A model generated the notes under the pieces. That model was given only the letters and a program-made list of their open reading frames with translations, was not told the DNA's origin and ran no database searches. Positions 1 to 7,368 of a stretch of DNA of 64,000 bases are shown piece by piece (within the stretch, counting starts at the first letter, position 1; every line of letters starts with the position of its first letter). The position numbers and the translations under genes are program-made. Origin of the DNA: Phocaeicola plebeius DSM 17135 (GTDB lineage Bacteria; Bacteroidota; Bacteroidia; Bacteroidales; Bacteroidaceae); the NCBI RefSeq assembly GCF_000187895.1, contig NZ_DS990129.1, forward strand, positions 1 to 64,000, written 5' to 3'.

Positions 1-199
1 GGTTCGTTTCGAGTGCCGCCGTGCTTCTGCCCGTGACACGTCCACCTTTTGGTGTCCCACAGTTTCGGATCGACAGTCAGTTTGCAGCTGAACTGTGTCT
101 GGCTGCCGTCCACCGTGATGCGTCCATGACGGGAACTGTCCCGTCCTTTTTCACTACCTGACGCTTGAGGTAGTAGATTACTGAAAATGTACTCTTCAT
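1..199 (-). pseudogene. Tyrosine recombinase (integrase/invertase), 5' part, frameshifted, cut by window edge
   Basis: Read on the minus strand from ATG at 197-199, the peptide begins MKSTFSVIYYLKRQVVKKDG and continues as the N-terminal arm-binding region of Bacteroidetes site-specific integrases. After Val-Met (cat at 125-127) one base appears to be missing near 121-125. The +1 reading then gives RITVDGSQTQFSCKLTVDPK, a typical family sequence. A second indel, an extra A in the A run at 57-60, restores the original phase, after which the family-like GGRVTGRSTAALETN is read. Unless corrected, the reading frame ends at TGA (77-79). These are either real inactivating indels or homopolymer assembly errors. 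The catalytic domain lies outside the window. Confidence 0.7.
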
Positions 200-220
200 T
201 GTCCTTTAATTTTTGGGTTT

Positions 221-228
221 CAAAATTA
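221..228 (-). promoter_or_regulatory. Bacteroidales -7 element of the recombinase gene
   Basis: The minus strand reads TAATTTTG, a TAnnTTTG match, 21 bp before the recombinase ATG. The position supports the chosen start. No clear -33 TTTG is seen. Confidence 0.45.
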
Positions 229-520
229 GTTGGTGAAGAGTCCGGTGTTGGTACGCAAAACGGGGAGGAACGGCGCAATCTTTTTCCGTAACCTGATTTT
301 TCGCATGAGTTATGGATAACTCACTATTCCTTAGAGCCTTGTTTCGCTATTCGTACCCGTTTGTCGCATTTTCGGGCATGGTTACGAACAAGTAACGTAG
401 CGGCGTCAGGATTTGGCTTCGGCAGGGATTGTAATGGCTTCACGGATTATCGCCACTTCAACCAAAACCCTTGTAACTCAATTCTATCACTATATCTTTC
501 CGCATTTCACTTTTTTGTAG
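229..520. other. Non-coding region between recombinase and M16 peptidase with short palindromes
   Basis: I see no convincing gene here; the 64-codon ORF at 361-555 has no family-like composition and overlaps the downstream promoter. The stretch contains a 7-bp inverted repeat around GG (GAGTTAT/ATAACTC, 307-322) and a GTTAC/GTAAC pair (381-396). It lies next to the 5' end of a recombinase, so attachment or crossover sites are possible, but none can be assigned from sequence alone. Confidence 0.35.
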
Positions 521-528
521 TAACTTTG
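521..528 (+). promoter_or_regulatory. -7 element upstream of the M16 peptidase
   Basis: TAACTTTG matches TAnnTTTG, 30 bp before the ATG at 559. No strong -33 TTTG is visible. Confidence 0.5.
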
Positions 529-558
529 CAGCGAAAAAGAAATTACACTTCTTGAAAT

Positions 559-1782
559 ATGGCATATTCAACTTTTACTCTCTCAAATGGCTTACGACTT
601 ATTCATACTACCAGTCCTACAAATGTGGCTTATTGTGGCTTTGCCATCGACACCGGCACACGCGATGAACTTCCGCAAGAGCAAGGTATGGCCCATTTTG
701 TAGAGCACCTGATTTTTAAAGGTACAGAAAAGCGAAAAGCCTGGCACATTCTTAATCGCATGGAGAATGTGGGAGGTGACCTGAATGCCTATACCAATAA
801 GGAGGAAACTGTCATTTACAGTGCTTTTTTAAAAGAACATTTCAACCGGGCTGCGGAATTACTGACCGATATTGTTTTCCACAGTGTGTTTCCAGCTAAT
901 GAAATCGAAAAAGAGGTAGAAGTCATTATCGACGAAATCCAAAGTTATGAAGATAGTCCTGCGGAACTTATTTTTGACGATTTTGAAGAACTGATTTTCC
1001 CGAACCATCCGCTAGGCAGAAACATACTTGGTAATCCAGAACTTTTACGCCAGTTCACGAGCGAAGACGCGCAACATTTCGTTCATTCCCACTACCAACT
1101 GGAAAACATGATATTTTTCGTTCAAGGAGATATTCCTTTCCAGAAAGTAATCCGTACGCTTGAGAAAGTGACTGCAGATATTCCCCGCTTTGAAAGAATA
1201 AAAGAAGCGCGCATGCTTCCTCCTGCCTACAAACCTAACCAACTAACCATTCACAAGGACACTCACCAGGCACATGTCATGATTGGAGGAAGAGGCTACC
1301 ACGCTTATGATGAACGGCGTACAGGTTTGTACCTGCTTAATAATATTCTCGGAGGCCCTGGCATGAACAGCCGGCTCAACATCTCTTTACGCGAAAAAAG
1401 AGGATTGGTTTATAATGTAGAATCCAATCTCACATCGTATACAGATACAGGTACATTCTGTATCTATTTTGGTTGTGACCTGCATGATACAGATCATTGT
1501 ATTTCATTAGTACATAAGGAACTTAAAAAAATTAGGGAAAATGCACTGACCTCTCTACAACTCGCAGCTGCTAAAAAACAAATCATCGGACAGATAGGAG
1601 TTGCTGGAGACAATTTTGAAAATAATGCACTCAACATGGGCAAATGCTTTCTGCATTATCATACTTACGAAGAAAAAGAAGAAGTATTCAAAAGGATTGA
1701 AGCACTGACCTCAACACAACTACTCGACATTGCCAACGAGGTCCTCTCCGAGAACTATCTTTCCACACTTATTTATAAGTAA
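559..1782 (+). CDS. M16 family zinc metallopeptidase (processing-peptidase type)
   Basis: This 407-residue protein is a single-unit M16 peptidase, about the length of bacterial processing-protease homologues. The inverted zinc motif HFVEH is at residues 46-50, with His46, Glu49 and His50. The third zinc ligand is probably Glu126 in the EVEVIIDEI helix. The C-terminal half carries the family signature GGPGMNSRL followed by LREKRGLVYNVESN, whose Arg and Tyr normally contact substrate. No signal peptide is visible, so a cytoplasmic peptide-degrading or processing role is inferred. The gene stands alone behind its own promoter. Family assignment is firm; the substrate is unknown. Confidence 0.93.
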   Translation: MAYSTFTLSNGLRLIHTTSPTNVAYCGFAIDTGTRDELPQEQGMAHFVEHLIFKGTEKRKAWHILNRMENVGGDLNAYTNKEETVIYSAFLKEHFNRAAELLTDIVFHSVFPANEIEKEVEVIIDEIQSYEDSPAELIFDDFEELIFPNHPLGRNILGNPELLRQFTSEDAQHFVHSHYQLENMIFFVQGDIPFQKVIRTLEKVTADIPRFERIKEARMLPPAYKPNQLTIHKDTHQAHVMIGGRGYHAYDERRTGLYLLNNILGGPGMNSRLNISLREKRGLVYNVESNLTSYTDTGTFCIYFGCDLHDTDHCISLVHKELKKIRENALTSLQLAAAKKQIIGQIGVAGDNFENNALNMGKCFLHYHTYEEKEEVFKRIEALTSTQLLDIANEVLSENYLSTLIYK

Positions 1783-1909
1783 ATTCAGGCCGGATAATCC
1801 ATTTTTTTTACCATTTAGTCACTGAATATAAACACATACTCCGTAAAGTTGTTTTTTGTCTTTTCATAAATTTCTAAAACTTCCTACATTCGGGAAAAAT
1901 AAGGAAACT

Positions 1910-2245
1910 ATGAAAAAGAATGAAATGATCAAAGGTAGATTGGAAGAATGGATTAAACAGAAAGGGTTCTTAAACTCCAGGCTTACCATCATTGAACTAT
2001 GCAAAACCATAGGTATTAACAGGACCTACCTGTCAAACTACATCAATCATACCTATGGACTAAACTTTAATTTATGGCTTAATCACTTACGCATAGAAGA
2101 AGCCAAACTATTAATGACACAACCTCCGAAGCGCAATTTGTCAGAAATAGCCGAACGAATAGGCTTCACTGATTTAGCTCACTTCAGCAAACAATTCAAA
2201 CTTCAGGAAGGGGTCTCTCCGTCGGAATGGAGAAAGAATATGTAA
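1910..2245 (+). CDS. Short AraC-type helix-turn-helix protein
   Basis: The 111-residue product is almost entirely one AraC/XylS DNA-binding domain. A first helix-turn-helix lies around LTIIELCKTIGINRTYLSNY and a second around LSEIAERIGFTDLAHFSKQF, ending in the usual GVSPSEWRK. There is no cupin, receiver or membrane domain. A longer TTG-initiated frame (1856) exists, but its extra 18 residues are not family-like, so ATG at 1910, 8 bp after AAGGA, is preferred. It is either a stand-alone regulator or the remnant of a longer one. No target can be inferred. Confidence 0.75.
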   Translation: MKKNEMIKGRLEEWIKQKGFLNSRLTIIELCKTIGINRTYLSNYINHTYGLNFNLWLNHLRIEEAKLLMTQPPKRNLSEIAERIGFTDLAHFSKQFKLQEGVSPSEWRKNM

Positions 2246-2284
2246 TAATACGCAACGGAGCGGCAGGAGAAGCGTAAAAATCAC

Positions 2285-2292
2285 TATCTTTG
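2285..2292 (+). promoter_or_regulatory. -7 element of argS
   Basis: TATCTTTG, an exact TAnnTTTG match, 38 bp before the argS ATG at 2331. Confidence 0.65.
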
Positions 2293-2330
2293 TACGGTTA
2301 AGATAGGATAATTACATAAACTATATACAC

Positions 2331-4148
2331 ATGAAAATAGAAGATAAACTGACCGAATCTATCCTGAACGGTATAAAGACCTTATACAATCAGGAAGTTC
2401 CTGCCAAAATGGTTCAACTTCAGAAAACAAAGAAAGAGTTTGAAGGCCACCTGACACTGGTTGTCTTTCCTTTCCTGAAGATGTCTAAAAAGGGCCCGGA
2501 ACAAACTGCACAAGAAATTGGGGAATACTTGAAACAGAATGAACCGGCCATCGCAAACTATAACGTAATTAAAGGTTTCTTGAACCTGACCATTGCATCT
2601 GACGTATGGATTGAACTGCTGAACCGTATCCACACCGATAATCAGTGGGGTATACAGAAAGCAGACAACAATGCGCCACTTGTCATGATTGAATATTCTT
2701 CTCCTAATACCAATAAACCGCTTCACCTGGGTCACGTGCGTAACAACCTGCTGGGAAGTGCGCTGGCTAACATCATGGCTGCCAACGGTAACAAGGTGGT
2801 AAAAACAAACATCGTAAACGACCGTGGTATCCACATCTGTAAGTCCATGCTGGCCTGGTTGAAATATGGTAACGGTGAAACTCCTGAATCATCAGGCAAG
2901 AAAGGCGACCACCTGATTGGTGATTACTATGTAGCTTTCGACAAGCACTACAAGGCTGAAGTGAAAGAGCTGATGGCTCAATATCAGGCTGAAGGAATGA
3001 ACGAAGAAGAAGCAAAGGCAAAAGCCGAAGCTAATTCTCCGTTAATGCTGGAAGCACGCGAAATGCTTCGCAAATGGGAGGCAAACGACCCGGAAGTACG
3101 TGCCCTCTGGAAGAAGATGAACGACTGGGTATATGCAGGTTTCGATGAAACCTACAAGATGATGGGAGTAAGCTTCGACAAGATATACTACGAATCACAG
3201 ACTTACCTTGAAGGAAAAGAAAAGGTAATGGAAGGGCTGGAAAAAGGACTTTTCTATCGTAAGGAAGACGGTTCTGTATGGGCCGACCTGACTCCGGAAG
3301 GTTTGGACCACAAATTGCTGCTCCGTGGTGACGGTACTTCTGTATACATGACACAGGACATCGGTACCGCCAAACTGCGCTTCCAGGATTATCCTATCAA
3401 CAAGATGATTTATGTGGTAGGTAACGAACAGAACTATCACTTCCAGGTATTGTCTATTCTGCTCGACAAATTGGGCTTCGAATGGGGTAAAGACCTCGTA
3501 CACTTCTCTTACGGTATGGTGGAACTGCCGGAAGGAAAGATGAAGAGCCGTGAAGGTACGGTAGTAGATGCCGACGACCTGATGGAGGCCATGATTGAAA
3601 CTGCCAAGGAAACCAGCAACGAACTGGGCAAACTGGACGGACTGACTCAGGAAGAGGCAGACGACATCGCACGCATCGTAGGTTTGGGCGCCTTGAAATA
3701 TTTCATCTTGAAAGTGGATGCACGCAAAAACATGACTTTCAACCCGAAAGAATCTATTGACTTCAACGGAAACACTGGTCCGTTCATCCAATACACATAC
3801 GCACGTATCCAGTCTATTCTGCGCAAGGCAACAGAAGCTGGACTCAGCATCCCGGCTGTCATCCCAAGCGGTATTGAACTGAGTACAAAAGAAGAAGGTC
3901 TGATTCAAATGCTGGCAGACTTTACCAACATAGTGAAACAAGCCGGAACAGATTACAATCCATCTATTCTGGCAAACTATGCTTACGACCTGGTAAAAGA
4001 ATACAACCAGTTCTATCATGACTTCAGCATTCTGCGTGAAGAAAATGAAGCCCTGAAAATATTCCGTCTCGCCTTGAGCCAGAATGTAGGCAAAGTAGTC
4101 AAGCTGGCTATGGGCTTGCTGGGTATCGAAGTACCTGAACGCATGTAA
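2331..4148 (+). CDS. argS: Arginyl-tRNA synthetase
   Basis: This 605-residue class I synthetase charges tRNA-Arg with arginine in the cytoplasm. The N-terminal Add1 domain, which recognises the tRNA D-loop, covers about residues 1-110. The catalytic core follows with SPNTNKPLHLGHVRNN, the HIGH-type HLGH being at 132-135. KMKS at 403-406 stands in for KMSKS. The C-terminal anticodon-binding domain ends in LLGIEVPERM, a typical ArgS tail. Length is normal. The gene has its own promoter and is followed by a strong hairpin terminator, so it is probably monocistronic. Confidence 0.97.
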   Translation: MKIEDKLTESILNGIKTLYNQEVPAKMVQLQKTKKEFEGHLTLVVFPFLKMSKKGPEQTAQEIGEYLKQNEPAIANYNVIKGFLNLTIASDVWIELLNRIHTDNQWGIQKADNNAPLVMIEYSSPNTNKPLHLGHVRNNLLGSALANIMAANGNKVVKTNIVNDRGIHICKSMLAWLKYGNGETPESSGKKGDHLIGDYYVAFDKHYKAEVKELMAQYQAEGMNEEEAKAKAEANSPLMLEAREMLRKWEANDPEVRALWKKMNDWVYAGFDETYKMMGVSFDKIYYESQTYLEGKEKVMEGLEKGLFYRKEDGSVWADLTPEGLDHKLLLRGDGTSVYMTQDIGTAKLRFQDYPINKMIYVVGNEQNYHFQVLSILLDKLGFEWGKDLVHFSYGMVELPEGKMKSREGTVVDADDLMEAMIETAKETSNELGKLDGLTQEEADDIARIVGLGALKYFILKVDARKNMTFNPKESIDFNGNTGPFIQYTYARIQSILRKATEAGLSIPAVIPSGIELSTKEEGLIQMLADFTNIVKQAGTDYNPSILANYAYDLVKEYNQFYHDFSILREENEALKIFRLALSQNVGKVVKLAMGLLGIEVPERM

Positions 4149-4165
4149 TCACAATCTTGTATATC

Positions 4166-4218
4166 AAGTGGCTGGCAAAAGGGTAAACCACACTCTTTTT
4201 GCACAGCCACTTTCTTTT
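4166..4218 (+). terminator. Rho-independent terminator after argS
   Basis: AAGTGGCTG (4166-4174) pairs with CAGCCACTT (4204-4212), and the stem continues inward with GCAAAAG against CTTTTTGC. It is followed by a TCTTTTT tract. Confidence 0.7.
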
Positions 4219-4231
4219 TAAAGACCATCTT

Positions 4232-4858
4232 ATGGCTAAAAAAAAATTCTACGTAGTCTGGAAAGGAGTGAATCCGGGCATCTATTCTTCGTGGACCGAT
4301 TGCCAACTGCAAATACAAGGCTATAAAGGAGCCATATATAAGTCATTCGATTCACAAGAGGAAGCTGAACATGCTTTCGCGACTCCTGCACATCAATACA
4401 TGAACCGCCACCGTGCATCAGCTTTAGAAAAGCCTGAGGCACAACTCCCCGAAAACTTCAATTTAAACTGTCTGGCAGTAGATGCTGCTTGTAGCGGTAA
4501 CCCTGGCCCCATGGAATATCGCGGAGTATACCTGCTGACAGGACAGGAAATCTTCCATTTCGGACCAGTTTACGGTACCAACAATATCGGAGAATTTCTG
4601 GCCATAGTCCATGGACTGGCACTTCTTAAACAAAAGAACCTGAACATGCCTATCTACTCCGACAGTCGTAATGCCCTCTCTTGGGTGAAGCAAAGAAAAT
4701 GCAAGACCAAACTGGAACGAACCGAGAAAACAGAAGCACTTTTCCAGTTAATTGAACGGGCAGAAAAATGGCTGAAGGAAAACACTTATACCACTCCCCT
4801 GCTCAAGTGGGAGACTGACGTATGGGGAGAAGTCCCTGCTGACTTCGGACGTAAATAA
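4232..4858 (+). CDS. Ribonuclease H1 with N-terminal viroplasmin (hybrid-binding) domain
   Basis: The 208-residue protein would cleave RNA in RNA:DNA hybrids. Residues 1-50 (FYVVWKGVNPGIYSSW, then KSFDSQEEAEHAF) form the caulimovirus-viroplasmin-like hybrid-binding domain common in Bacteroidetes. The RNase H fold starts near residue 80. Likely catalytic acids are Asp84 (VDAACSGNPG), Glu121 (NIGEF), Asp144 (YSDSRNA) and Asp204 near the C-terminus. A TTG-initiated extension from 4199 would lie within the argS terminator, so ATG at 4232 was chosen. The next gene starts 16 bp downstream and is probably co-transcribed. Confidence 0.88.
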   Translation: MAKKKFYVVWKGVNPGIYSSWTDCQLQIQGYKGAIYKSFDSQEEAEHAFATPAHQYMNRHRASALEKPEAQLPENFNLNCLAVDAACSGNPGPMEYRGVYLLTGQEIFHFGPVYGTNNIGEFLAIVHGLALLKQKNLNMPIYSDSRNALSWVKQRKCKTKLERTEKTEALFQLIERAEKWLKENTYTTPLLKWETDVWGEVPADFGRK

Positions 4859-4874
4859 TCAAAAACTTAAACAG

Positions 4875-6695
4875 ATGAAAAAGAGACTTACATATCTGGG
4901 ATGTTTTTTCGCCAGCATACTGGGTTACTTCCTGCTTCAGAAACCTGTCTTTATGCTCTATAACGGTGCATGCGAGAAGGGAACAGCTTTCATAGACTAC
5001 CTTCGGGTATTGTTCCATGGCTTTACGCTTGACGCAGCAACTACCGGATACCTGACGGCCATCCCCTGGCTGGCCATTCTTTGCAGTATATGGTTCCGCC
5101 GTTTCCCGTTGAAAAAGGTACTTATCGGCTACTACGTTTTAATCAGTCTGGCTACCACACTTATCTTCATCGGCGATATGGCCTTGTATCCATTTTGGGG
5201 ATTCAAATTAGATGCTTCCATCTTCCTCTACCTAGATTCTCCGAAGAATGCCATGGCCAGTGTATCCTTTGGATTTATTCTGATACGACTGCTGTGTATC
5301 CTCATCTTATCAGCCTTGGTGACATGGGGATTATATAAGATCACACCAGACTGTCTGCCACAAGTCCAGAAGCGTATCACAGGCAGTTTGATAACTCTGC
5401 TTTTGGGAGGAGTTATCTTTATCGTCATACGAGGAGGTGTAACCGAATCAACCAGCAACGTAGGACAAGCCTATTTCTGCAATGACGAATTTCTGAATCA
5501 TTCCGCCATCAATCCGGACTTCAGTCTGTTGTCTTCCATCAGCAAAACCACCGACTTTTCCCAGCAGTTCAATTTCTTCGATGAAAAAAAACGGGCAAGT
5601 TTATTTGAAGGATTGTATGCTGATACAGGAGAGAATGCGGTTTCATTACTTACCACCAACCGTCCTAATGTATTGATTATCCTCATGGAAAGTTTTGGAG
5701 GAGTATTCGTAGAATCATTAGGAGGAATACCCGGTGTCAGCCCGAATCTGGAGCGCCTGAGCAAGGAAGGAGTCTTCTTTACTAATTGTTATGCCAACAG
5801 TTTCCGAACCGACCGAGGTACGGTCTGTACCTTCAGCGGATACCAAAGCTTCCCGACGGTTTCCGTCATGAAATCTCCCGCCAAAAGCCGCACCTTGCCT
5901 TCTATTGCCGGGAAACTGCGGGAACAAGGCTATGCCACAGATTTTCTGTATGGAGGCGATATCAACTTCACCAACATGAAGAGTTATTTGCTGGGCAGCG
6001 GATACCAACGGCTGACAGCAGATGTAGATTTCAGCATGGAAGAACGGAAAAACCCATGGGGAGTAAACGATGACATTACTTTCGAGTACCTCTACCGCCA
6101 GATAAAAGAACGGGATACTGACCAGCCCTGGCATACGGCCTTCCTCACCCTGAGCAGCCATGAGCCGTTTGAGGTACCCTACCATCGCCTGAAAGAGAAA
6201 ATTCCTAATGCTTTTGCTTTCACTGACGATTGTCTGGGGAAATTTATCGACAAACTCAAGACGCTTCCTCAATGGAAGAACTTACTCATCGTGTGTCTGC
6301 CAGACCATGGCTACTATTATCCGGAAGAAGGACTGGTGCATGACCCACGTATCCACCACATTCCGATGCTATGGTTAGGAGGCGCCATTAAGCAGCCTAT
6401 GGTCATTGACAAACTGATGAACCAAAGTGATATGGCCGCTACCCTGCTGGCACAATTGGGAATCAGCCATAAGGAATTCAACTTCAGCCGTAACGTGTTA
6501 GGTAAAAACTACAAGTACCCGTTTGCTTACTATACCTATAACAACGGATTTGCCTTCCGCGACAGTACCGGTACCACACTGATTGATAACAATTCCGGCA
6601 AGACATTAATAGAATCCCCAGCTCCGAACGAACGACGCACAGAACTGGGGAAAGCGATTCTACAATCTTCTTATGACGATTTAGGAGCGCGATAA
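4875..6695 (+). CDS. LtaS-like sulfatase-fold membrane phosphotransferase
   Basis: This 606-residue inner-membrane protein has about five hydrophobic segments in its first 200 residues and a periplasmic alkaline-phosphatase/sulfatase domain from about 260. RPNVLIILMESFGG supplies the first metal ligand (Glu). SFRTDRGTVCTFSGY holds the candidate nucleophile (Thr316 by alignment with the LtaS GKT motif), and VCLPDHGYY supplies the late Asp-His metal site. Related enzymes move phosphoglycerol or phosphoethanolamine head groups from lipid onto envelope glycans; the substrate here is unknown. It ends only 5 bp from the convergent nitroreductase. Confidence 0.85.
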   Translation: MKKRLTYLGCFFASILGYFLLQKPVFMLYNGACEKGTAFIDYLRVLFHGFTLDAATTGYLTAIPWLAILCSIWFRRFPLKKVLIGYYVLISLATTLIFIGDMALYPFWGFKLDASIFLYLDSPKNAMASVSFGFILIRLLCILILSALVTWGLYKITPDCLPQVQKRITGSLITLLLGGVIFIVIRGGVTESTSNVGQAYFCNDEFLNHSAINPDFSLLSSISKTTDFSQQFNFFDEKKRASLFEGLYADTGENAVSLLTTNRPNVLIILMESFGGVFVESLGGIPGVSPNLERLSKEGVFFTNCYANSFRTDRGTVCTFSGYQSFPTVSVMKSPAKSRTLPSIAGKLREQGYATDFLYGGDINFTNMKSYLLGSGYQRLTADVDFSMEERKNPWGVNDDITFEYLYRQIKERDTDQPWHTAFLTLSSHEPFEVPYHRLKEKIPNAFAFTDDCLGKFIDKLKTLPQWKNLLIVCLPDHGYYYPEEGLVHDPRIHHIPMLWLGGAIKQPMVIDKLMNQSDMAATLLAQLGISHKEFNFSRNVLGKNYKYPFAYYTYNNGFAFRDSTGTTLIDNNSGKTLIESPAPNERRTELGKAILQSSYDDLGAR

Positions 6696-6700
6696 ATAGA

Positions 6701-7348
6701 TTACTCCACAAACATCACTTTCGATGCATCACGCGGCTTGGCTGCCGGTGACTCATCTGGATATCCGAAGGCTATGCAATACAACAATTCATAGCCTTCA
6801 GGTATATTCAGGCGCTTCAGATAGTCTGCTGCCTGAGGCTCTGTCTTCATAAAGCGTATGGGGCTTCCCAAACAGCAGGAACCGATACCCATTGACCAAG
6901 CCGAAAGAATCATATTTTCTCCCAACAGTCCACAGTCTATCTGCGACATGTCATACGAAGTATCGTTGGCTATAAATACTACCGTAGGTGCATTGCGGAA
7001 CATATTCTTGAATCCCGGATCTTCTGCCATTTTGGGATTCAACTTCTTATACACCTCCGTAATACCATTGATAAACTCCGGATTGTCTACCACGCGTACT
7101 GCCCACGACTGCTTATTCTGTCCGTTGGGTGCATGAATACCACAGTCCAGAATCATCTGCATTGTATCACGGTTTACCGGCTGCGGCAGATATTTTCGCA
7201 CACTCCGTCGTGTCATGATAGTTTCAATCACCTGATTTTTAGCCGAAGACTCATCAACCGCAGGGGTCTGTTCCGTCTGCGTCTGTCCACCACAGCTGGA
7301 GAGGCACAATAACCCTGCTCCTAACATTGAATAAATTACTTTTTTCAT
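6701..7348 (-). CDS. Nitroreductase family lipoprotein
   Basis: The 215-residue product begins with a lipoprotein signal (MKKVIYSMLGAGLLCLSSCG, lipobox LSSC, mature Cys19), so it is probably anchored in the periplasm or outer membrane. The rest is an FMN-binding nitroreductase fold: IMTRRSVRKYLPQPV is the N-terminal FMN-phosphate signature and HAPNGQNKQSW is the second cofactor motif. An exported FMN oxidoreductase is unusual outside the Bacteroidetes. It starts 20 bp after the GH29 fucosidase stop, so the two are probably co-transcribed. The substrate is not predictable. Confidence 0.85.
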   Translation of the reverse strand: MKKVIYSMLGAGLLCLSSCGGQTQTEQTPAVDESSAKNQVIETIMTRRSVRKYLPQPVNRDTMQMILDCGIHAPNGQNKQSWAVRVVDNPEFINGITEVYKKLNPKMAEDPGFKNMFRNAPTVVFIANDTSYDMSQIDCGLLGENMILSAWSMGIGSCCLGSPIRFMKTEPQAADYLKRLNIPEGYELLYCIAFGYPDESPAAKPRDASKVMFVE

Positions 7349-7368
7349 AAACTCTTATTTTCACCTAG

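Noticed and set aside
361..555. 64-codon ORF before the M16 gene
   Set aside because: No family-like composition, overlaps the M16 promoter, and the composition resembles non-coding DNA.
3195..4019. Long antisense ORF (274 codons) within argS
   Set aside because: Cys/Phe/Val-rich shadow of a strongly coding frame; no start context and no domain.
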